The notes under the pieces are model-generated. The model ran no database searches and was not told the origin of the DNA. It worked only from the letters and a program-made list of their open reading frames with translations. A DNA stretch of 64,000 nucleotides from Polytrichum commune. Lineage: Eukaryota > Streptophyta > Polytrichopsida > Polytrichales > Polytrichaceae. The position numbers were made by a program, and so were the translations under genes. The stretch lies in NCBI GenBank assembly GCA_950295325.1, contig OX485806.1:27652001-27716000 (forward strand), in the 5' to 3' direction. Shown here piece after piece: positions 25,408 to 38,800 of the stretch (positions are counted from its first letter, which is position 1; each line of letters opens with the position of its first letter).

Positions 25408-25796
25408 TAAGGTGGACATGCCTTAGTTGGACAATAGACACTTTTCTCTTTGCACCCACTTCTCATAGGATATGAATGAGCAATAAGTGTGAGATGATTA
25501 GCAATTCCAAATCATGCATGCAACCATGTGACTTATAAATTTTGGAGTTTCTTCATATAATTATCAAGGTGAAGATTCTCATGCTTATTAGGGGGTCTTA
25601 TGGGTCCCCTCCCCCAACCATGTTGACTATTGTGCCTCGAATGCTTAACATATTTTGAGCAAGTAGTCCAATCTCATTTAAGGACAAATCTTTTTTTGTG
25701 CCAGTTCTTAGATCCACATCTAACCACATACACATAATGTCGCTCATATAAAGGTACCTGATTATTGTTGTGTTGGATTTAGGCACGTTTACCTTA
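25408..25796 (+). mobile_element. TAAGGTAG-family MITE, copy 3
   Basis: Starts TAAGGTGGACATGCCTTAG and ends CACGTTTACCTTA. The interior has 'cacttctcataggatatgaa', 'gtgaagattctcatgct' and 'gagcaagtagtccaatctc', in the same order as the other copies. Confidence 0.75.
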
Positions 25797-26184
25797 ATCT
25801 CCTATACGTGAGGGTGACTTTCTTCGAACCATATCATATTAAAATAGAGTAGACAATTCAAGGTCTTTGATGCCATTTTTGAAGTCATTAATTCGGCTAA
25901 AATTTCAAAATCACAGGACACAAAACCCCTCGCAAAGTTTTCACCTCCACAATGGATGTTGTAGCCTACGAAAACGGGAGAAAAAGGGAATTATCCCATA
26001 TGACCGTACCTCTCATTCATCCAACATAAAAACCCTGATATAGTATGCAATCCAGAGGTTACTCTTTTTAGTTGATTTAACACCAAAAATAGCTCTAAAG
26101 AACTTGAGTCAGCCTAGTCCAAGTCAAGTGAGATGAATCGGCCACAAACTTATAGGGGTTCAAGATTCTAAGGTAGTACATGGA
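25797..26184. other. Intergenic, nothing recognised
   Basis: No feature recognised. Confidence 0.35.
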
Positions 26185-26850
26185 GAACATGGAGAATCGA
26201 TTGCTGCTAATTACAGACAAAGTGGTTGGAGTTCGAGACTTTGGGAAAATCACCGACAATTTAAGAAGAATCTACATAATATTCCTGTAATTAATAACAA
26301 GAAAACGGTAGAACCGTGAGGCTCAGTCCTTTCTTATGAAAGACTATAATTATAGCTGTTCACTTTGCTCATGCCAGTTCATGGCTATTTACTATTCCTA
26401 TAACCAACCATAGTCAATTATATTTTTTTCAATACATTTTAGGGAACAACTGTAGTTAACTAATTACATATAACTATAATTAACTAGATTTTAGAACAAC
26501 TATAGTTTACTACATTTTTTGGTAGTTCAAATCGTGAACAACTATAATTACGAAAGGCAACTAGTTAACTAATAGCTGAAATAGTTGGGTAGTTGTCCAA
26601 GGTATGCAAGCTTTCACAACCCACGTTAAATAAACTGGACCAAAAAGAGTAGGATCAAGTAACGTCCAAGTGTGTATGCAAAGTGGTTAGGAAAGTTGCT
26701 CTTGAAACACAGAAATCCATGCATAGTCTCTGTCCTACAAGCAAAGCCAATAAAGAAAAACCAAAAGATCACAACATATAACCAATTGGACTTGAAAACA
26801 CTAATATTTTAACCCAATTATGCCTAAAAATCTCCCCGGACATTGCGAGG
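26185..26850 (+). repeat. Dispersed repeat G, copy 2, split by a family F insertion
   Basis: The left part (26185-26320; 'gtggttggagttcgagactt') and right part (26725-26850; 'taaccaattggacttgaaaacact', 'cccaattatgcc') match consecutive segments of the copies at 10.6 kb and 48.15 kb. The family F element at 26335-26590 lies between them, which suggests insertion of F into G. Confidence 0.4.
26335..26590 (-). mobile_element. Family F element, copy 2
   Basis: Inverse of the family F sequence at 23364-23756. It has 'ttcaatacattttagggaacaa' inverted from that copy, three 'agttaacta' blocks, and an end 'aactataattacgaaaggcaact' inverse to its start. No open frame. Confidence 0.5.
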
Positions 26851-26865
26851 GTACGCTCGTGTTAT

Positions 26866-27476
26866 CTCTCTCTCTCTCTCTAAGTCTCTGCAAAAACAAA
26901 CGTGAAGAGTAAAGAGACATGTGGGCACGTGTGTCTTAAGTACTGCAGAGTTTCAACACAAAATTCCAAAGCATGCAAGCCACCGGGCTGTCGACTTACT
27001 TGAAATAATAGAAATAATAGTAATAGTAATAATAATAATAATAATACAATTGCCGTGACGCGAAGGGTACACAACAATGATGAAACCTTGCATGCTTGAG
27101 GTCACTTGATGTAAACAAGTACCCAGTGCCCACATAACTTATAATTATAACGCACAAAGTGTCACTGCGGTTTGGAGTTTTAAAGTCTCAATCTTATGAC
27201 ATGTGTTAATCATAATTCACAAAGTGTCATTGCGGTCATAACATTATGACACAGTTTCTTGTCTTTGGGATCATGTATCACATGAGCATGATTATGTGGG
27301 ATTCTCTGTTCATGGGGAGTACTCCGGCTGTATATTGTGAGCTTTTGGTCGAGAAGATGTTAACTCTTTCTTTGGAAAGAGATCATCATGTAGTTGCTTA
27401 ATACTGTTATGGTCGTTGTTTTGAAGTTTAAACTTATGACGCGTGTATTGAGTTGCTGCTAACTTACAGCGGTCTT
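26866..27476. other. Intergenic with short repeats
   Basis: (CT)n at 26866-26881, an interrupted TAA run at 27003-27046, and a direct repeat of 'cacaaagtgtca(c/t)tgcggt' at about 27153 and 27217. No gene. Confidence 0.45.
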
Positions 27477-28491
27477 GGGACTGGTTCACGCGGGTCCCAA
27501 GTCCTGAGTCCCAAGTCACATGAGGTCAATCCTTGCGATCTCAACTGGGGGCATCCACGATTGAGGTACCAAGAATGAGTGTCTAACGGTTAAAGGACTG
27601 AAGTGGGTAACTTTACATAGTTGGTGTGCTTAGATTTGTATTGTGGAGCGTGTTTTGGATCATACCTACATTTAATATTCCATAATGTGTACATTGACAA
27701 AGTTAATTTACAAGGAATAGGGTTATCTAAGGATATCATTTTGATTCCTTCACGGACATCTATTGTTGCTGTCATGAAAAAAAACATTTAAAATTAGAAT
27801 TGGACATACTAAAATATATGTATGGACACATGACACTTACACTAAGGTACTAGAATGCAAAACATGAAATAATTCACCTCCGATGTACACTTTAATAGTG
27901 AAATTGCCATCGATGTGGCCCAAACAAGTCCTGTGACCTCTCTACAAGTCCTATGACCTATCTACTCATTTCATAAAGGATGTATCTATTATTAGTTATT
28001 CTTTAATAATAAATAACATCTTTCTTGATAAATCCTATGACCTATCTAATTATTATTTAGATGTTGTTAATTAAATAATAATAAATAATAACAAACGTCG
28101 AGATCCAATGCGACATAGTCCTTAATTCCTTTGTCCCAAAAGTAGTACCCCAATCCTGAATGGACCCAACCGTTGAGAGCATGGAAGTTGGGACTTATCA
28201 CTGCACATGGGGTCCCAAGTCCCAAGTCCCAACCATGACATGGATGCCTACATGGCAACGCTTTCTGGAGGTGAGGCTTGGGACTTGTGTTGCGAGTTGG
28301 GTCGAGCAAAAAGCTAGACCCAACTCTCAACCCAAGTCCCGTGAATAATTTTGCATAAAATAATCAACATTTGACTTTATTGATAATTAATCATATTCTA
28401 GTGATTCCTTGATGCTCACAAGTTGGGACTTTGCCTCCATGTTGGGACTTGCTAACATGAGTGGGACTTGGGACCCCGTGTGAACCGACCC
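27477..28491. mobile_element. About 1.0 kb element with GGTTCAC-CGGGTCCCAAGTCC ends
   Basis: The left end GGGACTGGTTCACGCGGGTC continues CCAAGTCC. The right end is its near-perfect inverse (GGACTTGGGACCCCGTGTGA then ACCGACCC). The motif 'gtcccaagtccc' is repeated many times inside, mostly near the right end (28210-28340). A typical MITE is shorter, and no transposase is readable. No clean target-site duplication seen. Confidence 0.6.
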
Positions 28492-28597
28492 TTACACACT
28501 TTGAGTTGAGCACAAACATTGATTTCCTAGCACATGTCATCTTCCATTCATGATTTTGTAGAAACAATCACATGCTATGTGAGTGAGTTAGTGGCTG

Positions 28598-28989
28598 TAA
28601 GGTAGACGTGCCTAATTCAACTACTTATCTTAATCGGGTACCTATATTTGACATTTGCTATTAAGGTAATTCCAGACTTTTGATGAGTTTTGGAAATAAG
28701 TAAGTAATTTTTGAGAATGTGAACACTCATGCTTCAAGCGTTGTTATTGTATTCAACATGCAACGTTTATGTAAGTGATTGTATACTAAAAAACCGTGGA
28801 TTTGATGTGTGCAAACCTTTGGCACCATAGTGGAGATATTAAATTTGTTTCGTTTGAAATTGGCCCAAAAAGCCTAAAGTTATCTTAATACTAGGTTTTG
28901 AGTGGTATTTTGGATTCACTAACCATCTTGCACTATCCTAGGAAAGTAGGCTAGTTGGAAAAGTAACCATTTAAGACCCACCTACCTTA
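28598..28989 (-). mobile_element. TAAGGTAG-family MITE, copy 4 (reverse)
   Basis: On the plus strand it begins TAAGGTAGACGTGCC and ends with 'taaccatttaagacccacctacctta', split here as ACCATTTAAGACCCAC then CTACCTTA. This is the inverse of the start of copy 2. The termini match well although the middle is diverged. Confidence 0.7.
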
Positions 28990-29034
28990 ATCACTATGAC
29001 GCCCAACCCGACCCAATGCCCATTCAAATGGCCA

Positions 29035-29205
29035 TCCATGCATGCATACATGCATGCATGCATACATCTATATCTATCTATATGTATGTATGTATGTGTG
29101 AATGTACGTACATATATGTATGTATGTATGTATGCATACATATATGTGTAAATGTATGTAAATGTATGTATGTATGCATGTATGTGTGAATGTATGTTTG
29201 TGAGT
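29035..29205. repeat. TATG/CATG-rich microsatellite region
   Basis: Interrupted (TATG)n, (CATG)n and (TATC)n runs over about 170 bp, about 0.6 kb upstream of the DRC2 start codon. Sequences like this are alternating purine-pyrimidine and mutate fast. Confidence 0.85.
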
Positions 29206-29808
29206 GAAATTCATTCTTCATCTTGGGAATCGGCCGGCAACTGCGGCATCTGGTTTTGATTACTTTCTCGCTTCCCAACCGCTCTTCCATTCTTCCTCTC
29301 TGCAACTCTTACCACAAATTTCTCAAGCAAAAACCCAAACCAGCTCTGCTACAAATTTGTGATGACCCACACCCCAGATGTTTGAGGAAAACGCAGCGTA
29401 AACTGTTACTTGGGTCGTTCGTGCATGGGTGTTGCGGTGACCGTGATGTCCTCGTGTTAGTTCCAAAAAAATAAAATAAAATGTGTACACTCCTGGTATG
29501 TGGCAAATTTTTGAAGGACTGCAATTGGCACCCCAGTTTATGGATTGCAAAATGCCATGAGTGAAAATCGAAGCTTGCAAAGTGCTTACAAGATGAGTTT
29601 GTTGGTGGAGTTTCCAAACTACGAACTTCGGTGCATGGGGCTACTGCAATATTATTGTTGCAACTGACAACTGAAGTCGCAACAGCTGATGAACAGCAAC
29701 CCGAATTTCATGAGATCGAAGCGTGGGTGGCCACAGAAGATCACTTGAGGTGTCATATTTTTGGTCATTTTTTGGTGAGGCTTTTGGTGCGAGGTTACAG
29801 TCATCACC
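29206..29808 (+). promoter_or_regulatory. Probable promoter / 5' leader of DRC2
   Basis: Non-repetitive, mixed-composition sequence between the microsatellite and the DRC2 ATG. A pyrimidine-rich patch (29262-29300) could be near the transcription start, but no core element can be assigned. Overlapping open frames on both strands have no recognisable motif. Confidence 0.35.
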
Positions 29809-32800
29809 ATGGCACCGAAAGCAAAAGGTGGAGGCAAGAAGAAGGTACCCAACTTAAATCGATTACCCACTGCATTTTCATTTCACAACCTTCATTTTTA
29901 CCATGAAATTTGCATAAATTTGCATAATTTTAATAAACTTAACCTAATTTTCTGGGTGCCAACTATCTGTATAGCATCTTGAGAATCTGGTTTGGAGTTG
30001 CTAAAACATGGTTTACATCTCAAACAGCAATATGTTAATTTGGAGCTGTTGCTTTCATATTACAAGCATAGTATGAAAAAAAATTCACTAGTGAAACTAA
30101 GTTCCTAATTAAAAGGGTGTCTGGAACATGGACGGTGACACCTGCTCTTGAAAAAGAATAAAAAAATTGCTCTTCTGGTAGTTGTAAAGACGTTGACATT
30201 TAAAAGTGAGATCGTTTATAGATTCAGACAAAAATGGGTGTATCGATGGAGTATTCTTCTCAATGCGCTCTCTCATTTGTTGGAGGAAAGAGAGGAATCC
30301 ATTTTTTGAGGAGAGGAAGGTAGAAAAGAAAGTGACCAACATATCAGTACTTCCACTGGCACCTGCAGACTTAAATCTGCCACAAATTCATCTTCATTAG
30401 GTTTCTAAGGCCCGAATTTCCAGAGTCTTCTTGGAACAACACTGTTTATCCCAATTAGTGCGTGCTACTATTTGGAGTTATGTAGTGCATGAATGTCTTA
30501 CTCATTAAATTGTGATAATCAGTGTAGTTTCAGTTGACTTTGTGTGTGTGTGTGTGTGATTTTTTTTGACGTGTGTGTGTGTTTTGCAGAAACCTCTAAC
30601 GGAGGAGGAGAAGAAAGCCAAAGCCGAGCTCATGGCACTTCAGGTACAGCTACCATGTCAAATTCCAACCTCACATAACATTATTCAGAGGAGTCTGTAT
30701 GCTGGGTGGGGCCGGGAACAAGCCAGATTCTATTTGGAATTATACTATGATTATTCTCATAGCAGACCAATACATTCAGGGTGAAAAACTTGGGTGAAGC
30801 AGTACATTGATATTATTAGAATGGAACGGTTGATAGCAGCTGAATAATATTATGCACTCACGTATTAAGACTGACTTCTGTAAGTAGTGATCTTTGGCGC
30901 CAACCATGAGATTGATTTGGAAATATTCAGTGACATACATTGTACGCTGTGGATATGTAACATTTTTGGGACAGGCTGAAGAGTTAAGGAAGAAGAAGAT
31001 TCGAGACCGAAGAATTGCAATCAAGCAAGCTATGGTATGATATCTTTTTTTTTACAGAACACTTCTTGGGGCAGCAGAAGAGGATCCGATATAAACCTAG
31101 TGGATTGTGTAGCATGCACACACTGCTTGATGGCAAAGAGAAGGGAAAATAAAATGACTAATAAAGCACATTAATGTTCTGGAATTACGATTCCTGGCTC
31201 AGACAGAACCTAATGGGGCATTGCGTGGAATATTGCAAATGATGTTTTAGCATTGTGGCAGATTGAGGAGGAGAAACGCAGCAAAATGAGCATGCTGAAT
31301 GTACACAAAGAATGGCGGCAAATCATGCGTGTCGCGAAAGTCAAGGACTTGCGTCGAGATATCGAGTGGTTGTCTGCAAAACATGTGCATCAAGTAAGTT
31401 AAATGTCTATGCTCCCTGTTACGAAGCATCGTCCTTTGAAACTAATATCTTAGAAAACCAAGATATATATATATATATATATATATATGAGTTACATTCC
31501 TGACTCTACACTTTTTTAGGTAGGTTCAGGAAATGCCGAAAGCTGATATGTGCAATTAGGTTGAACCGCGCTAATTTATCGACATTCCACACTATTTTGA
31601 ATATTGTTACCACGATAACAAAATACATGAATGGTTTTTTTTGGTTTTTTTGTTTTGTTTTTGGTTTTTGTTTTTTCATACTGTGGTTGCTATACAAATG
31701 AATAAACAAGGTTATAAGTTTTTGTAATATGATTTTGGCTCAATTGATATGTGCAATTAAGTTGCCTTCTGCATAGGTTGACTCTTTACTCATGAAATGT
31801 TCTTGAGTGAAATCAAGATCACAAAAACATATAACATTGTTCTTTTCATATGTATAGCAACCACAATGAAGGCGGGAAAAAATAACAAAACCCACTTTGT
31901 GTTTATTTTGGTGACTGTGGTAATCAATATTTAAAATAGTGTGGAATGTCGATAAATTAGCACAGGTCAACCTAATTGCACATTTCAGTGTAGATATCTA
32001 TTGAATTGCTCATTAGGAAGCTACGGAGGTCATAAATTATAAATGTAAATGTACAGGTGGTTGCCAGTCATTTGGAGTCTGGAATGCTAGAAACTTGGAT
32101 TTTTTGAGTTAAGTGCATCAAGTTATTTGGCTGAGATTTTTCAGGGTTTCCGCAACAAGAGTGCAGGTGGAGTTGAAGGACAAAAACATTGGCATCTGTC
32201 GAGAGATGTTGAGGGAGTCGGAAGCGCAATTCCGTGGCGCTCAAATCAAACATTTATCAATGCTGGATGCCCTCTTGGACCTCCATCACTTGCGGACAAC
32301 CGTAAGTTTGTTTGCTTACCAATTTATTTATTTAAAAAAAAAAAACAATTTTGTGTTATTTTGGAAGTTTTTAAAGACAAATGAAAGGATTTTCTTTTCG
32401 TTTCCATTTAAAAAAATAAATTACAAGGCCACCATGACTGGAGTGAAATCAGACAACCCCAATAAGGGTTACAAGACACCTAGTAAGTGTGATCTAGTAA
32501 GCCATCATCAAGCAACTTGATATGGTCCATGAAACTTTAAAGTTTGATTAGAGCTTGAGGGCCTGTGACTGCTGATATCTATAATCCCTCTTTGGTGGAA
32601 TAGGCTGAGACCTTGCAACTTTTGCTTTGGACTAGAGCTTGAGGTCCTAAGGGACCAAGTAAGCAAGGTTGATTTTTGCACCCGTCACAAACCCCAAATG
32701 TCCGAAATCACAATCCCAAATGTATACATGGTGCACATTTGACCGATGTGACAAGCATTTGACATGTATTTGATTGGTGCAAAAATTATCATTGGACGTA

Positions 32801-35800
32801 AGTTTGGATGGTTGAAAAACGTACATGGAATCCTACATGGCATTCAATTGGATGATGTTTCATGGTCTACCAGATATTGCATCCCAATTGCATTAGTCAT
32901 GCCTTAAGAGGTAGGACTAACATAAAACCAAGAGACCATGACACTCCCACAATTCACGAACATTGTATATATATATATTGGGGATGTGTGGCCCACTTGA
33001 AGAGGATTAGAGTGAAATATAGTATTTGATTGAAAGCCTGGGAGTGTATGTCTTTACACTAGCCTTGATGGCATGTGACCGGACAAAATCCAACTTCAAT
33101 TTTCCATGGTACGGCCGTTGGATGAGTTTCAAGGGCTAGCACACTTCTCATGCTCACCGTCCTTGCCTACAATGTAAAGTGGCCTTGAGTGTAACGGCCA
33201 CTTCACACACGAGCCAAGAGCGGTGACCATGTAATTGTGAGGGCCCTTGACTCTCATCCAATGGCCATACTAGTTGTCTAAGGCCCTTGACTTCGACATG
33301 GTCTGCCATGTAGGAACCCACTTAATTTTTCCATCCATGTGATAAGATCTTTGGGCCCTTAGGCCTTCACCTTTTAGTGTGGAGCGAACTTGGACGGTCT
33401 CGGCCTTTTCAACCAATGAGAGATCTTCGAATGCAACGGTCACGGGCCTTCGGTCTCGTGTGTGAAGTCGTGGCCCAATTATTAAGACACCATATTATTG
33501 CTTGGTTGCAGAAAATGGAGAAGGACTTTCAGGAGCACCTGAAAAGGTTGGAGGAGGAGTTTATGGCTGAGAGAAATCTGATGATAAAGACCCATGCGGA
33601 ACAGAAAAGAGTAAGTTGAAAATTGAAGGGAGCGCAGATTTCTGAGCAGGAAATTATGTCTCAACTGGAAGTTTGGATCTGGTTAGAGATCCGTAGTACT
33701 AAAAACCTGGACACTAAGGTATGCGGGGGGTGTTTGTTATTCACTTCTTGATTCCCTTATTCTCCATCTTCTATTCATCAGATTCCTGTCTTCAAATTTG
33801 TGTCACATTAGCACATCAATGCTGACGAAACATCAGCAGCACGAACCATACTGAAAATCAGACGTCCGCTTGGTTTTAGATTTATGGATATTGGAAGTGC
33901 ATGTTTGCTGATACCTTAAACTGAAGAAACAGTCCTCCCATTTGTGGTGCTCACTACCGAGTGTGGAGGAGTTAACAAAAATTTGACGACGTGGTCCGAT
34001 TCCTTTTACACTTGTGTCTTCATGGTGTCTGTTCTTTGATCTACACACCAAAATCAAAATATTATAGGTGTCCGATCAAGAAAAGTAACTGAATAACATC
34101 CGTTCATACCTTACCACTGATGACAAAGGATTTGAATTTCACATAGTACTCGTGCATGGGGCGTGTAATGAAAGTGCAGGAATTGAAGGACATGATAGCA
34201 GCTATGAAAATTGAATTTGAGGAAGCCATTGACGAGAAGCGGCAGGAGTTTGAAGCCACGCGTGAAGAACTCAAGGTCTGGGTTTAGGGTTTATCATCTT
34301 CTTGTGCAACTTCGAATTACTGTATCTCGCTCATGTTACAATTAAATGCAATTTAAACAGTTGGTTGCATATTACTTAGCTCCTTGCAGTGAGCCTTCTA
34401 ATCCAGGGCTAATCCAATGACCTACTGATTTCGATCACTCTTTTAGAGTTATTTGTGAAGTAAAGCAGATGAAAATTATGGGTTTAGTCCCAAACCCTGA
34501 GTTTATGAGAGTTAACACAAAGTCACCCAAGTTTTCTTAATGCTTACAATTTTCATACACAAAAGAATGGTGTCAGGTTACTGAAAACCGGATTTCTAGC
34601 TTGTCCTACTACAATGGGGTAGGCCAATCTAGCCTTGCATAAGCTGATCCGGGGTTTAGGACAAAGGATGCCATGTGCATACCCTGTTTTAGATCCTAAA
34701 ATTCTCTCAAATTTTGAGAGGTGGAAAGACTCCATGGTCCCAAAGGTTCCACCTAACTTTCAAAATATGCTCCGATACACAACAAGCTCACGAGCTCTTG
34801 AAAGAAACTCTTTTCAACAAAGGATCAAACCCACGGTTTCGTCCCTCGGCGTTTAGAGACTTCATGGATACTCTATTCAAATTCAAGAACTCCATTTGTT
34901 TGTTTGGATTGATTGTGGGTGACGGCTTCGGATTTTTTTTTAAAAATAAAAAAAATAAAAAAAATTCCCTTCCACATATGTATTGACCACAAGTGTTTGG
35001 TTCCGTTGATTTGCTCAGAATAAAAACACCGAGGAATACAACATGTTACGGATTTCGCTCGAAACTGGCATTGAGGATCTTGAGAGGCGCATCGAGCACA
35101 CTCACCAGGTGATTGGCCTGGTCTTTCTAGACTTGGAAGCCATGTTTCTGTTGTGTCCTTTACGACTTGCCTTGGACACAAAAACCAAGAATGTCTTCTT
35201 TTTTTTTGAGACGAATGAAACGAGTTTCTTGTGTGTGTTTTTGGTGCACAAAGAACTCGATGAATGGGTTTTAAATGGTTGCTTTTAGCGACCAAGTTGG
35301 CCCACTTCTCCTAAGATATGAAACATGTGATTAGTACAAGTTGGTCTGCAAATTCAAATTGAGGCCATAGCCACTTTCCTCATCATTTTCGGTGCTCATA
35401 TGAATATCTTATTCCACTTTGTCATATAGCCCCCCCCTCCTCCGTCCCACAAATTATGGTGACTGGTGACTATTGGACCTAGAATGGTTGACATATTTTC
35501 AACATACATTCCAATCTCTTTTTGGTGTCCATTCTTGGAATCACACCTAACCACATACTACTCAAATATGAATGTCCAATTTAGATTAGTGATTGAAATA
35601 AGCACGTCTATCTTATACCCTATTAATTTGCAAAACATGTCCACACACTATTTTGGTTGTCACGTGACAAATTGTCATGTCACATCATGTCCTGCCCGTA
35701 GACCAAATAAAATCTTCCGATAGGGAATTGTTTTAGCCCGAATCACATCACTCCATGTGAGCAGCTTGGTTGAATTCCATGGCTTGGGGAAAAAAAGGGG

Positions 35801-38800
35801 AAAAAAAAGTTGACCAAGGGGACTTCTCTTGAACATGGTAAAGCCAACATATTCAAATTCACGTCGATGTAAACCAATGTTAGTTTCTCTTGTCTTCTCA
35901 CCTCTTAAAACTGGTCCAACTTAGTTTTGGTCCAACACTAGGTTTGAAAGGGGATTGCTAAACCGACCACACATTGGTGAAACCAACCAGACAGACGCGT
36001 TGCGCGGTCACATGGCTTGTCAAAATTTGAACAGTTCTAGTTCTAAGTTGATGTGTAAAGAAGGAGGCAGTAGAGTGGATGCCTTGCTCCTCTACATGTG
36101 TGTAATGAGAAATAAATAAAAAACTGACATATCACGTGACTGCGCGACGCTTCTTTCTGGTCATTTTAACAAACTGTTGTAGCACCATAGCTGGTTCGTG
36201 CACCTCGAAACGAATATTTATTTATTTATTGAAAAATAAGGTTTGTCAACTAAAAATATAATTTATGAAATTTCGTCAATCCTATGATTTAATTTAATTT
36301 TTTTTAAAGGTAAGGTCCAACAGTACTACAAGTAGTTTATTGTTTTTTTCATTCATTCATGGCAGTTTCTTGGCCTTAAACCGAAGTATCCACCTTAACC
36401 TTACTTAGTGTGGCTCTTGTTTGTCTTTGCACAATGTATGTGTTAGGTCTTTTGTATGTATTTGCACTTTGACATGTGTGAGAACAGTGTTAGAAATGGC
36501 ACCAAAACAATGACGAGTTGATTATGCTTTTATCCCTATTAGTGTGGAGCTCGTGAGCAAGGCACTGAGCCATTAACGCGTTAGCATGCAACCTCTTATG
36601 GCGCGTTGACGTGGTTGGAGCTTAGAAGAGTCCAAATTTTCCATTAATTAATTTTTTCCTAATATAAAATTTCACTTATTCATTCAATTGGGTTCCTAAT
36701 TTCCGATTTTTTTTCGGTTTTTTATTTGAAAATAAAAGATGGTGCTACGGTACGTGGTTGGTGGATCTAACCATCCGCACATGAAAGTATTCCTTTTACT
36801 TGCCAAGCTTCCAACGATGGCGTATTATGATGAATCCCACCCATTTTCCCATGCTCCGTGGTTGAGTGAGTGAGTGAGTGAGTGGTTGTGTGGTTGTGTG
36901 GGGTAGACATACTTGGCGAGCACGGAGGCGAAGACGGCGTCGTTCAAGGCGTTGGTGGCGAAGGACGCGATCACCGCGCGCGTGATTGAGCAGCGGATGC
37001 GCAAGCTCATTTGGCTGCATCAAACGCTCGCCTCGTGGCGTGTCCGCATCTCGACCCACGGGTGAGTGAGCTTGGATTGGGGTGACCCAACGCAGCCCAT
37101 ACACTCGTTCCATGTTGGATGCCCAAACCCTTGCCTCCAAGGAACCAATGTACGGGTTGGTTCGCCCCAACTAGCAAGGCTGGCACCATGTAGTTTTTTA
37201 CAGTTGGGTTTTTCGTAGTTTATCGTGTTTTTTTTGGTTATAAAACCCAGTCATCTGAGGTCCAGCAAGATCCGGTTTTATTCAGTTTCATTGCAGAGGA
37301 ATTGAGATTCTAGGGCAGAGGGCCCAATGTCCGCCAATGGTGATGCCGATTGCCAAGTGCTGGATCAAAATCATGGTTTTAGAAACCGGGTTTCTTTGCA
37401 TCAAAACCCAAAGCCCACCGGAGAAAAGTTGGGGTTTTTCGACCCTTGTGGGTGAGTGAGCTTCCAAAGGAAATGTGGACTCCTCATGGACGTCGTTGCA
37501 AAGGAAATTTATTTTTGGTTGGAGTATAATAGTAGTGTAGGGTTCAGAAGTTGAGAAAGCCCACTTTGAGCTTTCGGGGAGTTTAAAGCTCAGTTTATCT
37601 CTCAGGCTTCCACATTTCAGTGTAGGATTATGTTTTCATCTCTGCCTAGCTTCAAACTCCCACCGAAGCATGACATATGTCAATCTTTAGTTTTACTTTT
37701 GGGATTCATTTAAGTTTTGGTTTTCGTATTTGCTTAAGTTTAGTTTGATGTTATTAGCCCACCTTGAGGGAAGACACCTCGGGGTGGTCTTTGAAATGGG
37801 TCAAAGCTTGACAACCAACCAAAGACGGTCACAAATGTGTTGTGTTTCTACAATGCTAATAACTCGTTCTTCAAGTGGAGTCCAATTATAAGTTTAGTGA
37901 GTGTTTATCCAAAGTGGTCTCTAAAATGAGTCAACGTTTGGTCTCAGTCGATAGCCAACCAAAATTAACCAATGTGCAAGATAATAATAAAAGGCTAGAG
38001 CACTCCTGCAACTAGCTGCTTGTTCTATTATTGTTATCATTAGATATTTTTTCCCTTTCATCTTTTGGTTGGGTTTGTTGCTACGACATATGATATAAGG
38101 AGGTCCAAAGGCTCGGCACGCAAAGAATAAGCATTGGTCACAAAATGACACCAAGTTATTGCGTAGATTATGTAGAAAGTGGTCTACTCCACTCCACACC
38201 CAAGTCATTTCATTACATCGTCCTCAAGTGATAACCGAGATGTAAGAAACGCGGGGCGTGGGCAGGAAAGAATGGGAACTCCAAAACAAGGCCATCCGCG
38301 ACGAGAAAGACCAATTGAACGACTACTACATGCAACTCAAGCACAAGTTGGACAAGCTCCACTATACCGAGCATGCGGCTATGAAGGTATACACTTGTCT
38401 TCCATTACAAGCTTATTGGTTAAACCACAAAGGTAAGATGTGTGTTATTCGGACACATTTCTCTCGTAACACCCGCTTTGCCATCGGATTTGAAGTGAAC
38501 AATTAGCACATCCAAATCGTGTCCATAGCCATCGTGCCTCACCATTTTTGGAGCCCGTATGAACATCTTATTCAACATCAAAGTGAATGTTCTTGTGCTC
38601 ATCAAGTGGTCATATAGGTAACCTGAATCGTGTCGACCATTGAGATTGGAATGGTTAGCATATTTTGAGCACGTAGTTCATATTTTTTAAGCACGTGATG
38701 TCGTTTTGGTGTTCGTTCTTAGATCTGCACTTAACCATATGCTACTCAACTATTGGTGCCCAGATGATTGTTATGCTAACTCTAGGCATGTATACCTTAG

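Noticed and set aside
36796-37170. 124-codon minus-strand open frame
   Set aside because: Shadow of GC-rich DRC2 exon 9.
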